Part shown: positions 13,915 through 25,714 of the stretch, piece after piece
Layout of the letters: every line of letters begins with the position of its first letter
How positions within the stretch are numbered: the first letter of the stretch is position 1
Source of the DNA: Haematococcus lacustris
Taxonomy: Eukaryota; Chlorophyta; Chlorophyceae; Chlamydomonadales; Haematococcaceae
Assembly: GCA_030144725.1 (NCBI GenBank)
Contig: JASKMD010000025.1
Span: 1,965,716 to 2,029,715, forward strand
Reading direction: 5' to 3'
Length of the DNA stretch: 64,000 nt
Program-made: the position numbers and the translations under genes
The notes under the pieces: model-generated
Told to the model about the DNA's origin: nothing
The model's database searches: none
The model's input: the letters and a program-made list of their open reading frames with translations, nothing else

Positions 13915-14856
13915 CTGCCCAGCCACATAGTCGGTGATGGTCAGGGATGGACCTGGAAGGGGAAGATCACCAGCGGCTGCCACGCCCAGCTTGGAGCCTG
14001 CGGCGTGTCGAGCCAGTGTGCGGGGCCTGATGAAGTCATCCGTAACGAGGCACCCCCAGATGACGAAGCAGGCTAACCAGCTCTCACTCCGCCCTTTGCA
14101 TCAGAGCCTCCCAACTCTCTTGAAAAGTTTGCACCCTCCCCCTCATTCCCGGGCCCTGCCCACCCCACACCTCCCTCCCTAGCTAAGCCTGCACATCTCT
14201 CCCTGCTCCCACACCGCTGTAAGCGTTAGCCTGGTGCGGCTGCTTGGCCTTGCCACCTCGAACCTCGACACAGTTACATGTAATGGATCTCACGTCCGCC
14301 CCACTCCGGTTGCCGGCACTCCGGTTGCATTATGACCTGATGCACCTCCCAGCGCAGCCACTCCGCTTCAATACTGTTGCTGAGTCCCTGAGATGGCCCC
14401 GAGTAAGAAACGCAAGCGCCCCGTTTTCCCCGCACCGGGTACAGCCGGTGAGCCGGGACGCTCGACGAAAGGCTAGGGACCCCGAAGTTGTGCGTGTGTT
14501 GTGGTTCCCCGTGTCTTCCGGTGCCAGTGTGGGGTAGAACCGAGCCAGCTGCCGACACACAAGTCTGCGGCAGTGTTATCGACTCGGGAAGGCCAAGGAA
14601 GGCCAGGCCCAGCATTGTAGGCTGCCTCACATGATGGGCAGCCGGCCGCGCAACCCAATACACTACCCTCTGGCACACCAGCCTTGCGGTCAGGGACTCA
14701 ACCACCGCCACTCCCACCCTCCCCTGGAGCGTGGTGATGGCAGCAGCCGACTCGCCTCAAGCCCCAAACCTACACCGCCTGACTAACCTTCGTTGCCCTC
14801 AGCTGGCCATCCTGTACCATCTCAATATCCATCCCACACGCTCTAGACATCTCCGC

Positions 14857-14905
14857 CCTGGTTGCTGGGCTCGCCGGCTCCTGGCCTTTGCCTTTGCCTG
14901 CGCCG
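14857..14905 (-). repeat. Partial duplicate of PAM68 exon 1 just past the stop codon
   Basis: About 45 bp directly 3' of the PAM68 stop match 16055-16100 in exon 1 (shared core GCTCGCCGGCTCCTGGCCT). This looks like a small segmental copy of the gene's own coding sequence in its 3' UTR. Confidence 0.75.
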
Positions 14906-16492
14906 CTACTGGCCTTGCTTGCGGCTCAAGAAGATGGGCAGGTTGACCTTAAACTCCGACCAACCCAGCGTGCTGCCGTCCCGCAACGGGTCCCAGCTGG
15001 CTGACAGCGCCCCGTACGTGATGCCTGAGGTGAGACAGGGGGTGAGCAGGGCAAGGATATGGAGCTAGTATCAATGGCCCAGCGCCTGCAACTCCTGGAC
15101 TACCTACCCCACCTGTGCACCTACACCTGCACCACCCACACTCCCCATTGTGTGGTGAGGAAAAGGCAGGGGCAAAGGGCAGGGGAGAAAGGCAAGGGCA
15201 GGGTGGGGGGACAGGGTGGGGGGCCAGGGTGGGGAAGGCAGGGTGGGGGAGGCAGGGTGGGGGAGGCAGGGTGGGGGAGGCAGGGTGGGGGGGCAGGGTA
15301 GGGGGGCAGGGTATGGGGGCAGGGTGGGGGAGGCAGGGTGGGGGGGCAGGGTAGGGGGGCAGGGTAGGGGGGCAGGGTAGGGGGGCAGGGTAGGGGGACA
15401 GGGTGGGGGAGGCAGGGTGGGGGTCAGGGGTGGGGGTCAGCAGGGGTCACCTAGGAGGCCCCCTCCAAAGGTGATTCCTTGGGAGAGGTATGCCGGCCAC
15501 AATGGGAAGTCATCGCCCCCCTGCTTCTTCAAGAAGTAGAACATGACCAGCAGCGCAATGCCCAGCGCCACTGGAATGGTTGAGCATGCAACCATGCGGG
15601 TGAAGATCCTGTCAACCACCACCTGCGACCAGCATGCGGCATGGGGCATGGCTGTAAACTGGTGAGGAGGAGGGAAGTGTTGACGGGGTGAAGCTGCGGG
15701 CAACGCCTGTGCCCCTCTGCTGCTTGTGACTCCTGATGCCCACACCCAAAGTGATTCATGCCCACAATGACTCATGCCTGGGGCAACCCCACACAGAAAA
15801 CCCCACATATGCCCTGGGCGTATGTGACGATATCCATGAGCTGCTGCTGAAGATGGTCATGATGATGCTGATGGTGCCCCACGCCCCACCCCCCTACACA
15901 GCGGCTGCCACAGCCCAGGCTGCACAGCGTGGGCCACACCCAGCACACACACACACACACACCAGGCTGGTGCTCAGTCTGCTTGCAACCAAGCTACAGC
16001 TTCATGCTGGCCGGGGCATGCAGTGGGGGGCACCTGTGGAGTGCTGGACACCTCTGTCCTGGTTGCTGGGCTCGCCGGCTCCTGGCCTCTGCTCGCGCTG
16101 CCGCTGGGCTCTGCACCTGGCTGGGCAGCCTGTGGACTGACCACTTGAGGCTGAGGTTCTGCCGCTCGCTGCTCTGCAAGTTTCTTTGCCTGCTTTGGGC
16201 TCACTGGTCCGGGACGACTGCTGACCTTTCCTCTCTCGTTGACCTGTAGAAGCAGGGTCCTGTGGTTTACAGCACGTCCGATGTTGCTACATGCGGATTG
16301 CTTCCACCTTTGCGCTTTTGCCGGACTGCGCCGCGACGCGGCTGGGTCCAAGGCGTACACACCGATACATTTCACAAAGCTTTCAAGACGGTTTTGGAAC
16401 GGAACTCTGCCGGCTGGCTCAGACGTGAAGATGGCCAAGATGGCAAGCCAGGCCTGCACTTTTCCAATCATGCAACCATGCGAACTTATCAT
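14906..16492 (-). CDS. PAM68: PAM68-like photosystem II assembly protein
   Basis: Three minus-strand exons fit in phase: 16492(?)-16034, 15622-15451 and 15024-14906 (TAG). Exon 2 begins VVVDRIFTRM and has two hydrophobic stretches (STIPVALGIALLVMFYFLKK and ITFGGGLLG). Exon 3 begins ITYGALSASWDPLRDGSTLG, the family's most conserved block, and ends in RKQGQ. PAM68 is a small thylakoid membrane protein needed for early photosystem II assembly; its usual shape is an acidic, low-complexity N-terminus followed by two transmembrane helices. Exon 1 here is Pro/Ala/Gln-rich (PKQAKKLAEQ), with a basic upstream part that could be a transit peptide. The start Met (16492 or 16471) is a guess, because no Met lies close to the low-complexity region and another 5' exon is possible. 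Confidence 0.85.
15196..15435. repeat. G-rich minisatellite in PAM68 intron
   Basis: About seventeen units of GGGGGAGGCAGGGT / GGGGGGCAGGGTA lie in the intron between exons 2 and 3. The plus strand is G-rich, so the transcript is C-rich. Confidence 0.9.
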
Positions 16493-16625
16493 GCCGACCG
16501 TGCGATTGCACTGATGCCCAATTGCATGTGTTGCATCTTTTGCATGCAGATACATTTGCAGTCGATCACACAGACCTCACATCCCAGCTGTACCCTCTTG
16601 CTCTTACAAGCCAGGCGCCTCAGCC

Positions 16626-16872
16626 CGGTGCCCCAGCCCCAGCCCCAGCCCCAGCCCCAGCCCCAGCCCCAGCCCCAGCCCCAGCCCCAGCCCCAGCCCC
16701 AGCCCCAGCCCCAGCCCCAGCCCCAGCCCCAGCCCCAGCCCCAGCCCCAGCCCCAGCCCCAGCCCCAGCCCCAGCCCCAGCCCCAGCCCCAGCCCCAGCC
16801 CCAGCCCCAGCCCCAGCCCCAGCCCCAGCCCCAGCCCCAGCCCCAGCCCCAGCCCCAGCCCCAGCCCCAGCC
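16626..16872. repeat. (CCCAGC)n hexanucleotide array
   Basis: About 41 perfect units lie immediately upstream of the PAM68 5' region, between it and the alpha/beta hydrolase gene. The long Pro-Gln, Pro-Ala or Gly-Leu frames across it are artefacts. Confidence 0.97.
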
Positions 16873-17288
16873 GTGCTATGCAGGTGTTCCAAGACCATGG
16901 CACTAAGCAACGAGGGCGCCAATGGCTAGACCCTACACTGACCTCAGTTTTCACCTTGATGGCACACGGCTAGGGAGCGACCGCCAGCCTAGAAGTCTAA
17001 ATTTTTCTAGCCTAGAATTCTAGGTTTCCGAGCCATTATCTAGGTTTTTTCTTGGTCCCTCTTGCCTAGAATTCTATGCTTTTCTAAGAATCCGAGCCAC
17101 CTATAATTCTATGGGCGTACCCTACACACGGCACATACGAGGCAGACATTGCATGGCTGTTTTTTCTATGCAATACGTGACGTGACCACCCTCATTGCGC
17201 ACTAGATCAACGCTCGCCGATACAGAGAAGTTTTAAATGCGAGAGTTGTTTTGACGATGCCTAACGGGTTCATAAGGATGTATTAAGA

Positions 17289-20200
17289 ATGGGCTTGTGG
17301 GAGGAGCTAGTTGGCTGCATTTGTCGCCCACCGCGGTGCGCTCACGCATCCTGTGCGCTCTTCGTCCGGCGACAGCTCAGTATTACTAGGAAGTCCGTCC
17401 TTTTCTGACAGGGACGACCAATACACTGAAGAAGACCTGCCCGGAGGTCTATCCGGCGCACTGAACCTCTCATCCCGCTATCGAGCGACTCGCCTGGACC
17501 TGACCTTGGTAGGCAAACCCAGGCAAACGCCCAGCCCAGCCCAGCCCAGCCCAGCCCAGCCCAGCCCAGCCCAGCCCAGCCCAGCCCAGCCCAGCCCAGC
17601 CCAGCCCAGCCCAGCCCAGCCCAGCCCAGCCCAGCCCAGCCCAGCCCAGCCCAGCCCAAGCCAGCCTATCCAGAACTCTTGCTTCCCACCGACAGGTGAA
17701 CAAGAAAGGGCTAAAGCTGCAGTGCAGCCACCTGATCCCCAAGGGTGTGAAGGGCAAGGATGGCAAGCTGCCCTGCGTCATCTATTGCCACTGCAACAGC
17801 GGCAGCAGGCGGGATGCGGAGGAGGCGCTGCACGTCCTGATTCCCATCGGCTGCTCGGTGTTCACCTTGGACTTTGCGGTGAGCAGCAAGCAGTCCCCTC
17901 CTTGACTACGCCTGCGCTGTGCTCCCGCTGCCAGCCAGCCACAGCCGGCAGGCTTGCATGGGATGACAAGGACGACATGGGGCTTATGCAGTGGCTGGCA
18001 TGCACAGGGGGAGGGGGGGGTGGGGTGCCAGCCCATGCACCGTGCTTGCATGATGCATGCATGGTGCTTGCATGCAGGGCAGCGGCCTGTCAGAAGGGAA
18101 TTGGGTGACCTTGGGTGCTCATGAGGTGAGGCGCAGGGCGAGACACTGCTGCGTCAGGTGCCCACTGCCTGGCAGCGGCGGGAGCAGAGTCAGGCTTGAC
18201 GGTGTCCTGCCCTGTCACCCCACACCACACTTCACACTTCACACACCTCAGCCAGCATGTTCACAGTGACTTCACACTTCACATTTCACACTTCACACTT
18301 AAACCTCAGCCAGCCAAGAAGGTGCACACCACAGCCCCCAGCCAGCCTGACGCCTGCCTGCCCTCCCCCTCTTGGGACATGGAGTTGCGCACCTGGAGCA
18401 GGCCATTCCCCCGCACAGCTGTGAGCATCACACAGGCACCTACCCAACACCTGCAGGGGGCCTCCCCGAGGCAATGACTGCAGCGGCAGCTCTTGCTAAC
18501 CCCCCTTGCCCAGCAGCAGCCAGGCAGCCATGAGTGGGCCGCTGCTGCAAGTGTTGATGAGCCTGGGTGCATGTTGCGCACTGCCTGGTGTGCTTGGCAG
18601 CCTCAGGTGTGCAGCTGACACGGGGCATGGGCTGACATGGGGCATGGGCTGGTATGGGGCATGGGCTGACCCAGGAGGGCTGTGGCCCCCCTGCCTAGCC
18701 TGCTCAGGTGGATGACGTGGAGGTGGCGGTGCAGCACCTGAGAGCCAGCGGGCTGGTCAGCACCCTGGGTCTGTGGGGCCGCAGCATGGGGGCCGTCACT
18801 GCCCTCATGTACAGCGCTCGTGACCCCTCCATTGCTGGAGTGGTGAGGCAGAGCAGGGCAGGCAGGCAGGCGGGTGAAGGGGTGGGGAGGTGAGGGGCAG
18901 GCAGGTGGGTGGGAGGGGGTGGGGAGGTGATCGGCAGGCAGGTGGGCGGGGCGGCGGGCGAGCAGGTGTTGATGTGAGGGGCAGGCAGATGGGCGGGCGA
19001 GGAATGCATTGCTTTGCAGTGCAAACCAGTGGTTTGCAGCGCATATCTACCCTACAACAAGCAGTGGTTTGCATCAGGGTGCAGTGCGGCATGTCAGCGG
19101 GTCAGGTGTCTGGCTGGCAGCAGCAGGGCAGGCATGTGTGCTCACATAGGGCTGAGCGGCCCTGCTCTCAATCCCAGCTAGTCTAGACTATACTAGTGTG
19201 AATCCTGTAGGGGCAGGGGCAGGGCCAGGGGCAGGGCCAGGGGCAGGGCCAGGGGCAGGGCCAGGTGTCAAGGCTATGTGAGGGGTTTAGTCCAGTGTGA
19301 ACCCTGTGTCAATGTCAGGCTGGGTGTGCAAGTAAAGGTGCAAGGTGTTAGGTCAGGGCTGTGGCAGGGGCAGGGACAGGGGTTGGGGCCGGGGTAGAGG
19401 CAGGGGCAGTGACAGGGGCAGGGGCAGGGGCCTCAGGGGCAGGGGCCTCAGGGGCAGGGGTAGAGGCGGAGGCTCCAGGGCGTTGGCCTGGGCTGTGCTG
19501 CTGACCTGGACCTCTGTGTGCTGCAGTGCCAGCAGCAGGGCCAGCCTTGTTGCCGGGCTGCCTGCGTGATGGACAGGTGGTGGACAGCCCCTTTGCCAAG
19601 CTGACCGACCTGATGATGGAGATTGTGGAGGAGCAGCAGCTGCCTATACCCAGGATGCTCACCCAGGGCGCCCTGTTCGTCATGCGCCACAGCGTCAAGC
19701 GCAGGGCGGGCTTCGACATCACTGAGGTGAGGGGGAGGGAGGGGGAGGGGACGGGCTCTACTGGCAACAAGCTTAATAAAGGTAGGGGCAGCAGGGGCAG
19801 CAGGGGAGAGCATGCAGGGGAGAGAGGAGAGCTTGACGGCTTGGACAGCCTCAACATCAAGCTGGGGTGGTGAGGCTATCAGGGCGGATCGTAATCACAC
19901 TGAGCTGTACAGCAGTGCAGCAGTACAGCATGTGTGACGTTTGGATGCAATGGATCCTGCTGGCATCACTGCACCACACTCAGCACCAGCCCCTACCCCC
20001 TCTGCCTGCACCCCCCCGCCTGCCCTACCCTGCCCCTGCTGCCCCTGCTGCTGCTGCTGCTGCTGCCCCTCCCCCTGCTGCTGCCTGGCCCCAGGTCTCC
20101 CCTGTGGACCTGGTTGCCTCCTCCTTCACTCCCGCACTGTTTGGCCACGCTAAGGATGACACCTTCATACGTAGGCACCTTCACACGCATCGCCTTCACA

Positions 20201-21878
20201 CGCATCACCTTCATACGCATCAGACGAAGAATTCTGAGAAATTCTAACACACCCCTCTCACTCCCATGACAGCCTGTGACAGCCGCATTGGCGCATGACA
20301 GCCCTCGTGACAACCCGTGACAGCCCTCTGCGCATTGCTTGGTGTGCAGGCATGCATCATTCAGAGCGCCTGTACGAGGCATATGCAGGGGACAAGAACT
20401 TCATCAAGTCAGTGCATGGGGCAAGCCCCCACCCTACCTCACCCCGCCTCAACCCAACCAACATGGGGCAAGCATAGGGGAAGCACCCCTGGGGGCAGTG
20501 CTGTGGGTAATGGTGGGAAAGGGTATGTAGCTGGTATGGCAGCCCTGTGCAAGCAAACATAACTCCGGTTGACACACCCGCCCCACCACACCCCCACCCT
20601 GCCCTGCCCCGGCCCGCCCCGGGCGGCTTCAAACTGACCCGCCTTGACCCTGCCCTGACCCAATCCGAACCGACCCTGCCCTGCTCCACCCCGATCTGAC
20701 CCGCCTTGACCCTGACCAGACCCTGACCAGGCCCGATCCAATCCGACCCCATTTGTCTCAACCCTGCCTCGAGCCCTCAGGGTCGACGGGGACCACAACA
20801 GCAGGCGGCCCGAGTTCTTCTACCAGTCAGTGGCCATCTTCTTCCACAACACCCTCAAGGTGCGCCCGGGCAGCAGGGCAGCAGGGCAGCAGGGCAGGCA
20901 GCCTGGGCCCGGCTGTTCGCCAGAGTGGCTGGGGCCAAGGGCCCAGGGCTGGCAGGGGCCAACAGCGCAGCCTATGCCCTCCCTAGCCTAGAGAGCCTCC
21001 TAGCCACCTACCTCACCCACCCACCCACCCACCCACCCTCACCTTACCTCCACCTGCACCTTTCCACACGATGCCCAGCACACAGCCCTCACTGAGACAG
21101 CCAGACGCTGGAGCCATCACTCATCTGGGGTCCCCTCTGTGACAGCGCCACCCCTTGCACCCCCACCTCCTGGGTCCCCAACCCCCATGCACCCCCTGAC
21201 CCTCTGCCCCTGCAGCTTGACGAGATGCTAGAGGGCGGCAACCCCTTAGCCACTGACACCATGGCGCATGCGGAGCGGGTTCACCGCCGCCACCACCACC
21301 AAGGCTCAGCTGCCACCCCCACACCGCGAGGCAGCACCCCCGAGACCAGGCGCCCAGGCGCAAGCGCCGCCCAGGCCCCGGTGCCCGCCAGCCTGACGGC
21401 AGAGATGGAGGGACTCCGCCCTCAGCAGCAGTGGCCGCGCCGCTCCAAGGAGACCAGGTGAGGTGCGCCACCAAGCCAGGCTGAGTTAGGTTAGGTTAGG
21501 TGCGGTTAGGTTAGGTGCAGTTATGTGCAGTTAGGTTAGGTGCGGTTAGGTGCGGTCAGGTGCGGTTAGGTTAGGTGCGGTTGGGTTAGGTGCGCCACCA
21601 TGCCAGGCTGCAGGTCAGCGGCGGGCTGAGGTGGGCCCTCACCCTGACCCTGCCCAGGCCGCATTGCAGCTCGCCTCTCTCCTGCACCTCCGGCAGCAGG
21701 TGTGGCGTGAGCCCACTGCATGGGTCATCACTGGGTCGTGGGGCACATGGCTAGGCACCATGCAGGCACTACCTCCATGCCTGGCGCCTGCGCTGCCTGT
21801 CCACTCCGCATCACACGGGCACCCAGCTGCCAGGCACCTGATCCAGCGCACAGGGCTACACAGGTGCAAGGCGCGGGC

Positions 21879-21920
<42 letters not shown>

Positions 21921-23966
21921 GCAGCAGCCAGCTGCCCCATACCCTTCACTCCTCCCATGCAAGTGCTGCCAGGCCCCTGCTCCAGCGCTGCCGTCACATA
22001 GGCTTTCACTGTGCTGGCAGCAGGGTTGGCAGCAGGGCTGGAGGTCAGGGCCGGGGCCCCGGGCGGAGGTCTTACAGGGTCTGGTGCTGCACAGGGGGCA
22101 GAGCGCGCAGGGTCATGGCCAGCTGCACGTGTGCCGGTGCAAAGCTGCAGTGATTGGCCCCCCACACCACACTCTCACACCACAGGGGGCAGGCTGTGGG
22201 GTGTGATGCGGGACAATGTGGTGTGACAGTGATGGGGCAGCTGGCTGGCTGTGGCTGGGGCTGTGGCTGTGGGTCCGCAGGGGGCCTGGCAGTGAGGACC
22301 TGGAGCACTTCAGCCGGCCAGGGGACCGCGGTGGCCTGGCAGGCGTGCTCACCAGCTCCTTGGCGGCTGACAGCCCCACTGGTAGGGCGCTGAACCCACC
22401 ATCACCACCGCCATCACCATCACCACCAACATCACCACCCCAAACACCGTCACCATCGCCATCATCATCACAGTGTGGGCCACAACACAGCCGCACCACC
22501 CAAATCTGCTGCTGCTGCCACCACTGCCTGCTGAGGGCGTGGCTGGCTGGATGCCCCTGCTGCCCCCGCTGCTGCCCCTGCTGCCCTGCTGCTGCCCCTG
22601 CTGCCCTGCTGCTGCCCCTGCTGCCCCTGCTGCCCTGCTGCTGCCCGTCGTTGACCACCTGCTGCTGCCCTTGATGCTGCCCCTGCTGCCGCCTCCGACT
22701 GCTGCTGCCCCTTCTGCCCCTGTTTCCTGCTTCTGACCACCCCTGCTGCTTACTGCCCCTGGGCACTGCAGGCCTGGCTGCTGATGACGAGGCGGAGTTG
22801 ATGGAGGCCATTCGTCTGTCACTGCTGGACCTAACCACCACAACCACCACAACCACCACAACCACCACAACCACCACAGCCCCACGCCACAGCTCAGCAG
22901 CAGCAGCCACAGCGGCCGCTGCAGGCAATGGTGTTGCCAAAACAGGCGCTGCTAAGACAGGCTCAGCAGCGGCATCAGGTGCGGGCACCTACCATGCACC
23001 TTCCCCCTGCCCTGGCCCTTCCACAGTTGTGCACGCAACTGGCACCAGCACACGCCTTGTTGCCCAACCAGGACTGGCACCCCCGTGAAGCCTGATTAGG
23101 CGCTGCAGCCCTGGCCAGGCGGGGCGGGTGCATCTTGCCACTGCATGCCACCAGGGGGCAGCCCATTGGGAGGCACACTGCCCCATCCACCACACCTCCA
23201 CGCCCCTTCTTCGGAGTGTACACCCACACACGGCACGCGGGTTGATCTTGCAGCAGCCCTGCATGGAGCACTTGGCCTTATGCGCTGCTCCGTGCCTCGT
23301 AGGTGTGACCCAACAGCAGCAACCACACTGCATGCTGGTCGCAACTGCAGCTGGTCACACCTGCAGCTTGCTGGTCACACCCCCTGCTTGCTGCCCGGAT
23401 GTTTCTCCACAGGCGGGACCAGTCCCAGTCTTGGCCCAGGCACCAGCCCTGCGCTGAGCCCCCTGGCTGCAGGGGCAGGGGCACGGCCCGCAGCCCGCAG
23501 CGGCCATTCAGGGCTCGCTCCCAGCCCCCCCCTGCCTGCCTCTGGCCCCCCTGCTGCTGCCCAAGCGCCCCAGCCCCTTGCCCCCCCTGCCGGCCCCCTG
23601 CCATGTCAAGCTCAGGCTCAGGCACCTGCTGCTGCCGCCACCTCTGGCGCTGGCCATGACCCCTTCCCCCTGGCTCCTCGGTCCAGCCTGACAGCCCCCC
23701 ACCCTGCTCAGCCTAATGCCCACAGTGGCCGGGGCGGGGAGGGGGTGGGGGGTGGGGGTGGGGCCTTGCGGGGGGCCGCAGCCCAGGGTGGGCCTGCCCC
23801 TGGCAGCGTCCTGGGCCTGCCCCTCCCCCCACCAGCCGCCGCATGCAGCCTGGAGTCCTCCCCGCAGGCGCTGCTGCCCAATGGCCATGGGGGTGGGGAG
23901 CAGGAGGAGGATGCGCTGCTGGCCCTGGCGCTGAGCCTTTCGCTGCAGGAGGCTGCGCGGCACTGA
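17289..23966 (+). CDS. Alpha/beta hydrolase with two C-terminal ubiquitin-interacting motifs
   Basis: Thirteen exons join in phase to 658 codons plus stop: 17289-17335, 17412-17508, 17696-17878, 18078-18125, 18708-18842, 19577-19726, 20095-20170, 20350-20407, 20781-20859, 21216-21457, 22281-22381, 22772-22978 and 23413-23966. The start fits the family opening (MGLWEELVGCICRPPR). The catalytic core is intact: nucleophile elbow GLWGRSMGAVT (Ser about 151), acid in FGHAKDDTFI (Asp about 241/242) and His in VDGDHNSRRP (about 270). The oxyanion-side motif reads YCHCNSGSR, with Cys where plant relatives have Gly. After a disordered linker with a Thr run come two UIM-like helices, DDEAELMEAIRLSLLD and EEDALLALALSLSLQEAAR. 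Plants have S33-type hydrolases with this core. The two UIMs suggest binding of ubiquitinated partners; substrate is unknown. Confidence 0.9.
17531..17658. repeat. (CCCAG)n pentanucleotide array in hydrolase intron 2
   Basis: About 25 units fill the short intron 17509-17695 between the donor GTAGGC and the acceptor GACAG. Confidence 0.97.
21476..21597. repeat. GGTTAGGTGC tandem repeat in hydrolase intron
   Basis: About ten imperfect units of GGTTAGGTGC follow the donor at 21458. The same intron also holds a (CAG)11 tract (about 21881-21914). Confidence 0.85.
22547..22700. repeat. CTGCTGCCCCTG minisatellite in hydrolase intron
   Basis: Variable 9-12-bp CTGCTGCCC units precede the exon at 22772. 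They are intronic by phase. Confidence 0.85.
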
Positions 23967-25714
23967 GCCGTTGGGGGTCATCAGATATGTTCTATTTACA
24001 TGAGCCTTGGGTGTGCCTCGGTGTGGACCGGATACGTATGGGGTACGGGTCAGTGCTAGTGGTAGATTAGGGTCAAACCTAACCCTAACCCTACGCCCTA
24101 CGTCATTGCACCGCGTGGCACTGAGCAAGGGGGGGAGCAGCAGGAGCCAGGGGCTGGCGGACGAGGGCAGGGGCAGGGGCAGGAGGGGGGCCTAGACATC
24201 ACAGCCTAGACTCCAGTGGGCTGCAGTGGCAGCATGCAGGGTACTGGGCGATGGTGAGGGAAGAGAAGCGGGGTGGGAGGGGAAAGGATGGGTGGCGGGC
24301 GAGGGCAAGGCAAAGAAGGGGAGCGGAGGGGTAAACTGCCCATGGCACAGCCGATTGTGGTCACATGTGTTGCTTTGCAGCATTGGTGGCATACAGGAAT
24401 GTCAAATGTTCCATGTGGTGTGTGTTGCTGCCTTGGGTGTGCTTTGGCATACGTAGTTAACCAGATATGTAGGTTTAGGGTATGGGTTTAGATGTATGGT
24501 TAGGTTAGGGTCAGACCTGACCCTCACCCTAGGTCCTATTTCATTAGACCGTTAGGGTATGGGTATGGATTAGGTTAGGGTCAAGCCTAACCTGAACCAT
24601 ATGTTGTAGACGCCACACTGCTAGGTGTAAGGTGCGTACGGTGCTGCTGCGCTCTTTGCGGCATCTCAGAGCTAGCCGCCAACTCAGTGCTAGGGGCTGA
24701 CCACCCACAGTTGACGGGCGCAGTGGCTGGCGATGTTCCTGCGGTGTGCATCGTGTGCTCGAGGTTGCTAGCAGGGTCGCCACCTGCCAGCTACACGGCA
24801 GCTACCTAGCAGCTACCAGCCAGCTACCAGGCCCCTAGCGGGAGGGCACCTGGCAGCTGGTGGAGCTCCTGCTCCCCCAGGGCTAGGGGCTGGCACTGGG
24901 CTAGACCCGCATGGAGCCTACCCACCAACCCACGCAGGAATTTACGTTTGGGCGGGTGCAGCGCACTCCTTGTTTATGTTTGACGCTGTTTGGGTGAATT
25001 GATGTGGCTTACACCGCTTAAGCCGTCAGCCGTTAGGCTGCTAGGCCGCCCTCCCCCTCTAGGGGTTCGGGACTTTCTGTGCTATGCTACTTTCAGGGCT
25101 AGGGGCTGGCACTGGGCTAGACCCGCATGGAGCCTACACACCAACCCACGCAGAAGTTTACGTTTGGGCGGGTGCAGTGCACTCGTTGTTTATGTTTGAC
25201 GCTGTTTGGCTGAATGCACACGAGATGAGCATCTCAGGTGCGGCATCAGATGGAACGGCAATTGACACGAATGCCGCTTCTGCCGCCCCCATTGCTGCAG
25301 CACCCTGTGTGGTGTTCGCTACCCTGTGGTACAATAGCCCACTAACCCCTAGGGGTCCAGGGGTGGGTGCTTGGCGCGAGCAGCTATCTGGCTGTGAGTC
25401 AAACCAGTAGAAACGAAAGCGGGGGTGTGGGACACAGCTGACCAGCTCAGCAGCACGAGTCGGGTTTGATGACTTGGTCGGGCGTGCGCCTGTTCGTTTT
25501 GAAGACCGCGACGGCAGACAGGAAACGGCGAAGGAAGACAAATGTCGACGATCGCGAACAAATCGGAGTCCACTCATTCGTGATACTGCGCTTCAGTATG
25601 TGTGAAACATGTAGACGGTCGATTCATGTCGGACTGTGGACCTATGACAAGCGTGATGTTTCTAGCTTTGATCCAGTCTCGTGGGGCTGGATAGTGTTGA
25701 GGAGCGCTGACAGG
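23967..25714. other. Intergenic region between hydrolase and PEPC
   Basis: No gene is supported. It contains short TAACCC-type runs near 24077-24097 and 24500-24600, and a 121-bp direct duplication (24879-24999 and 25095-25215, about 94% alike by eye). The PEPC promoter should lie in its last part; I see no reliable core promoter motif. Confidence 0.5.
24879..24999. repeat. 121-bp direct repeat, copy 1 (copy 2 at 25095-25215)
   Basis: Both copies run from AGGGCTAGGGGCTGGCACTG to the GTTTGG.TGAAT end, offset by 216 bp, with a few substitutions. They are 96 bp apart. They could be long terminal remnants of a deleted element or a local tandem duplication. Confidence 0.9.

Noticed and set aside
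22113..22988. Minus-strand Val/Ser/Gln-rich protein antisense to the hydrolase
   Set aside because: Shadow of the CTGCTGCCC minisatellite and the ACCACA Thr tract; the plus-strand exons 22281-22381 and 22772-22978 are phased with the rest of the gene.
24060..24610. Interstitial telomere
   Set aside because: Only two to three TAACCC-like units in each place; not a true array, and green algae of this group use TTTTAGGG or TTAGGG in long runs.
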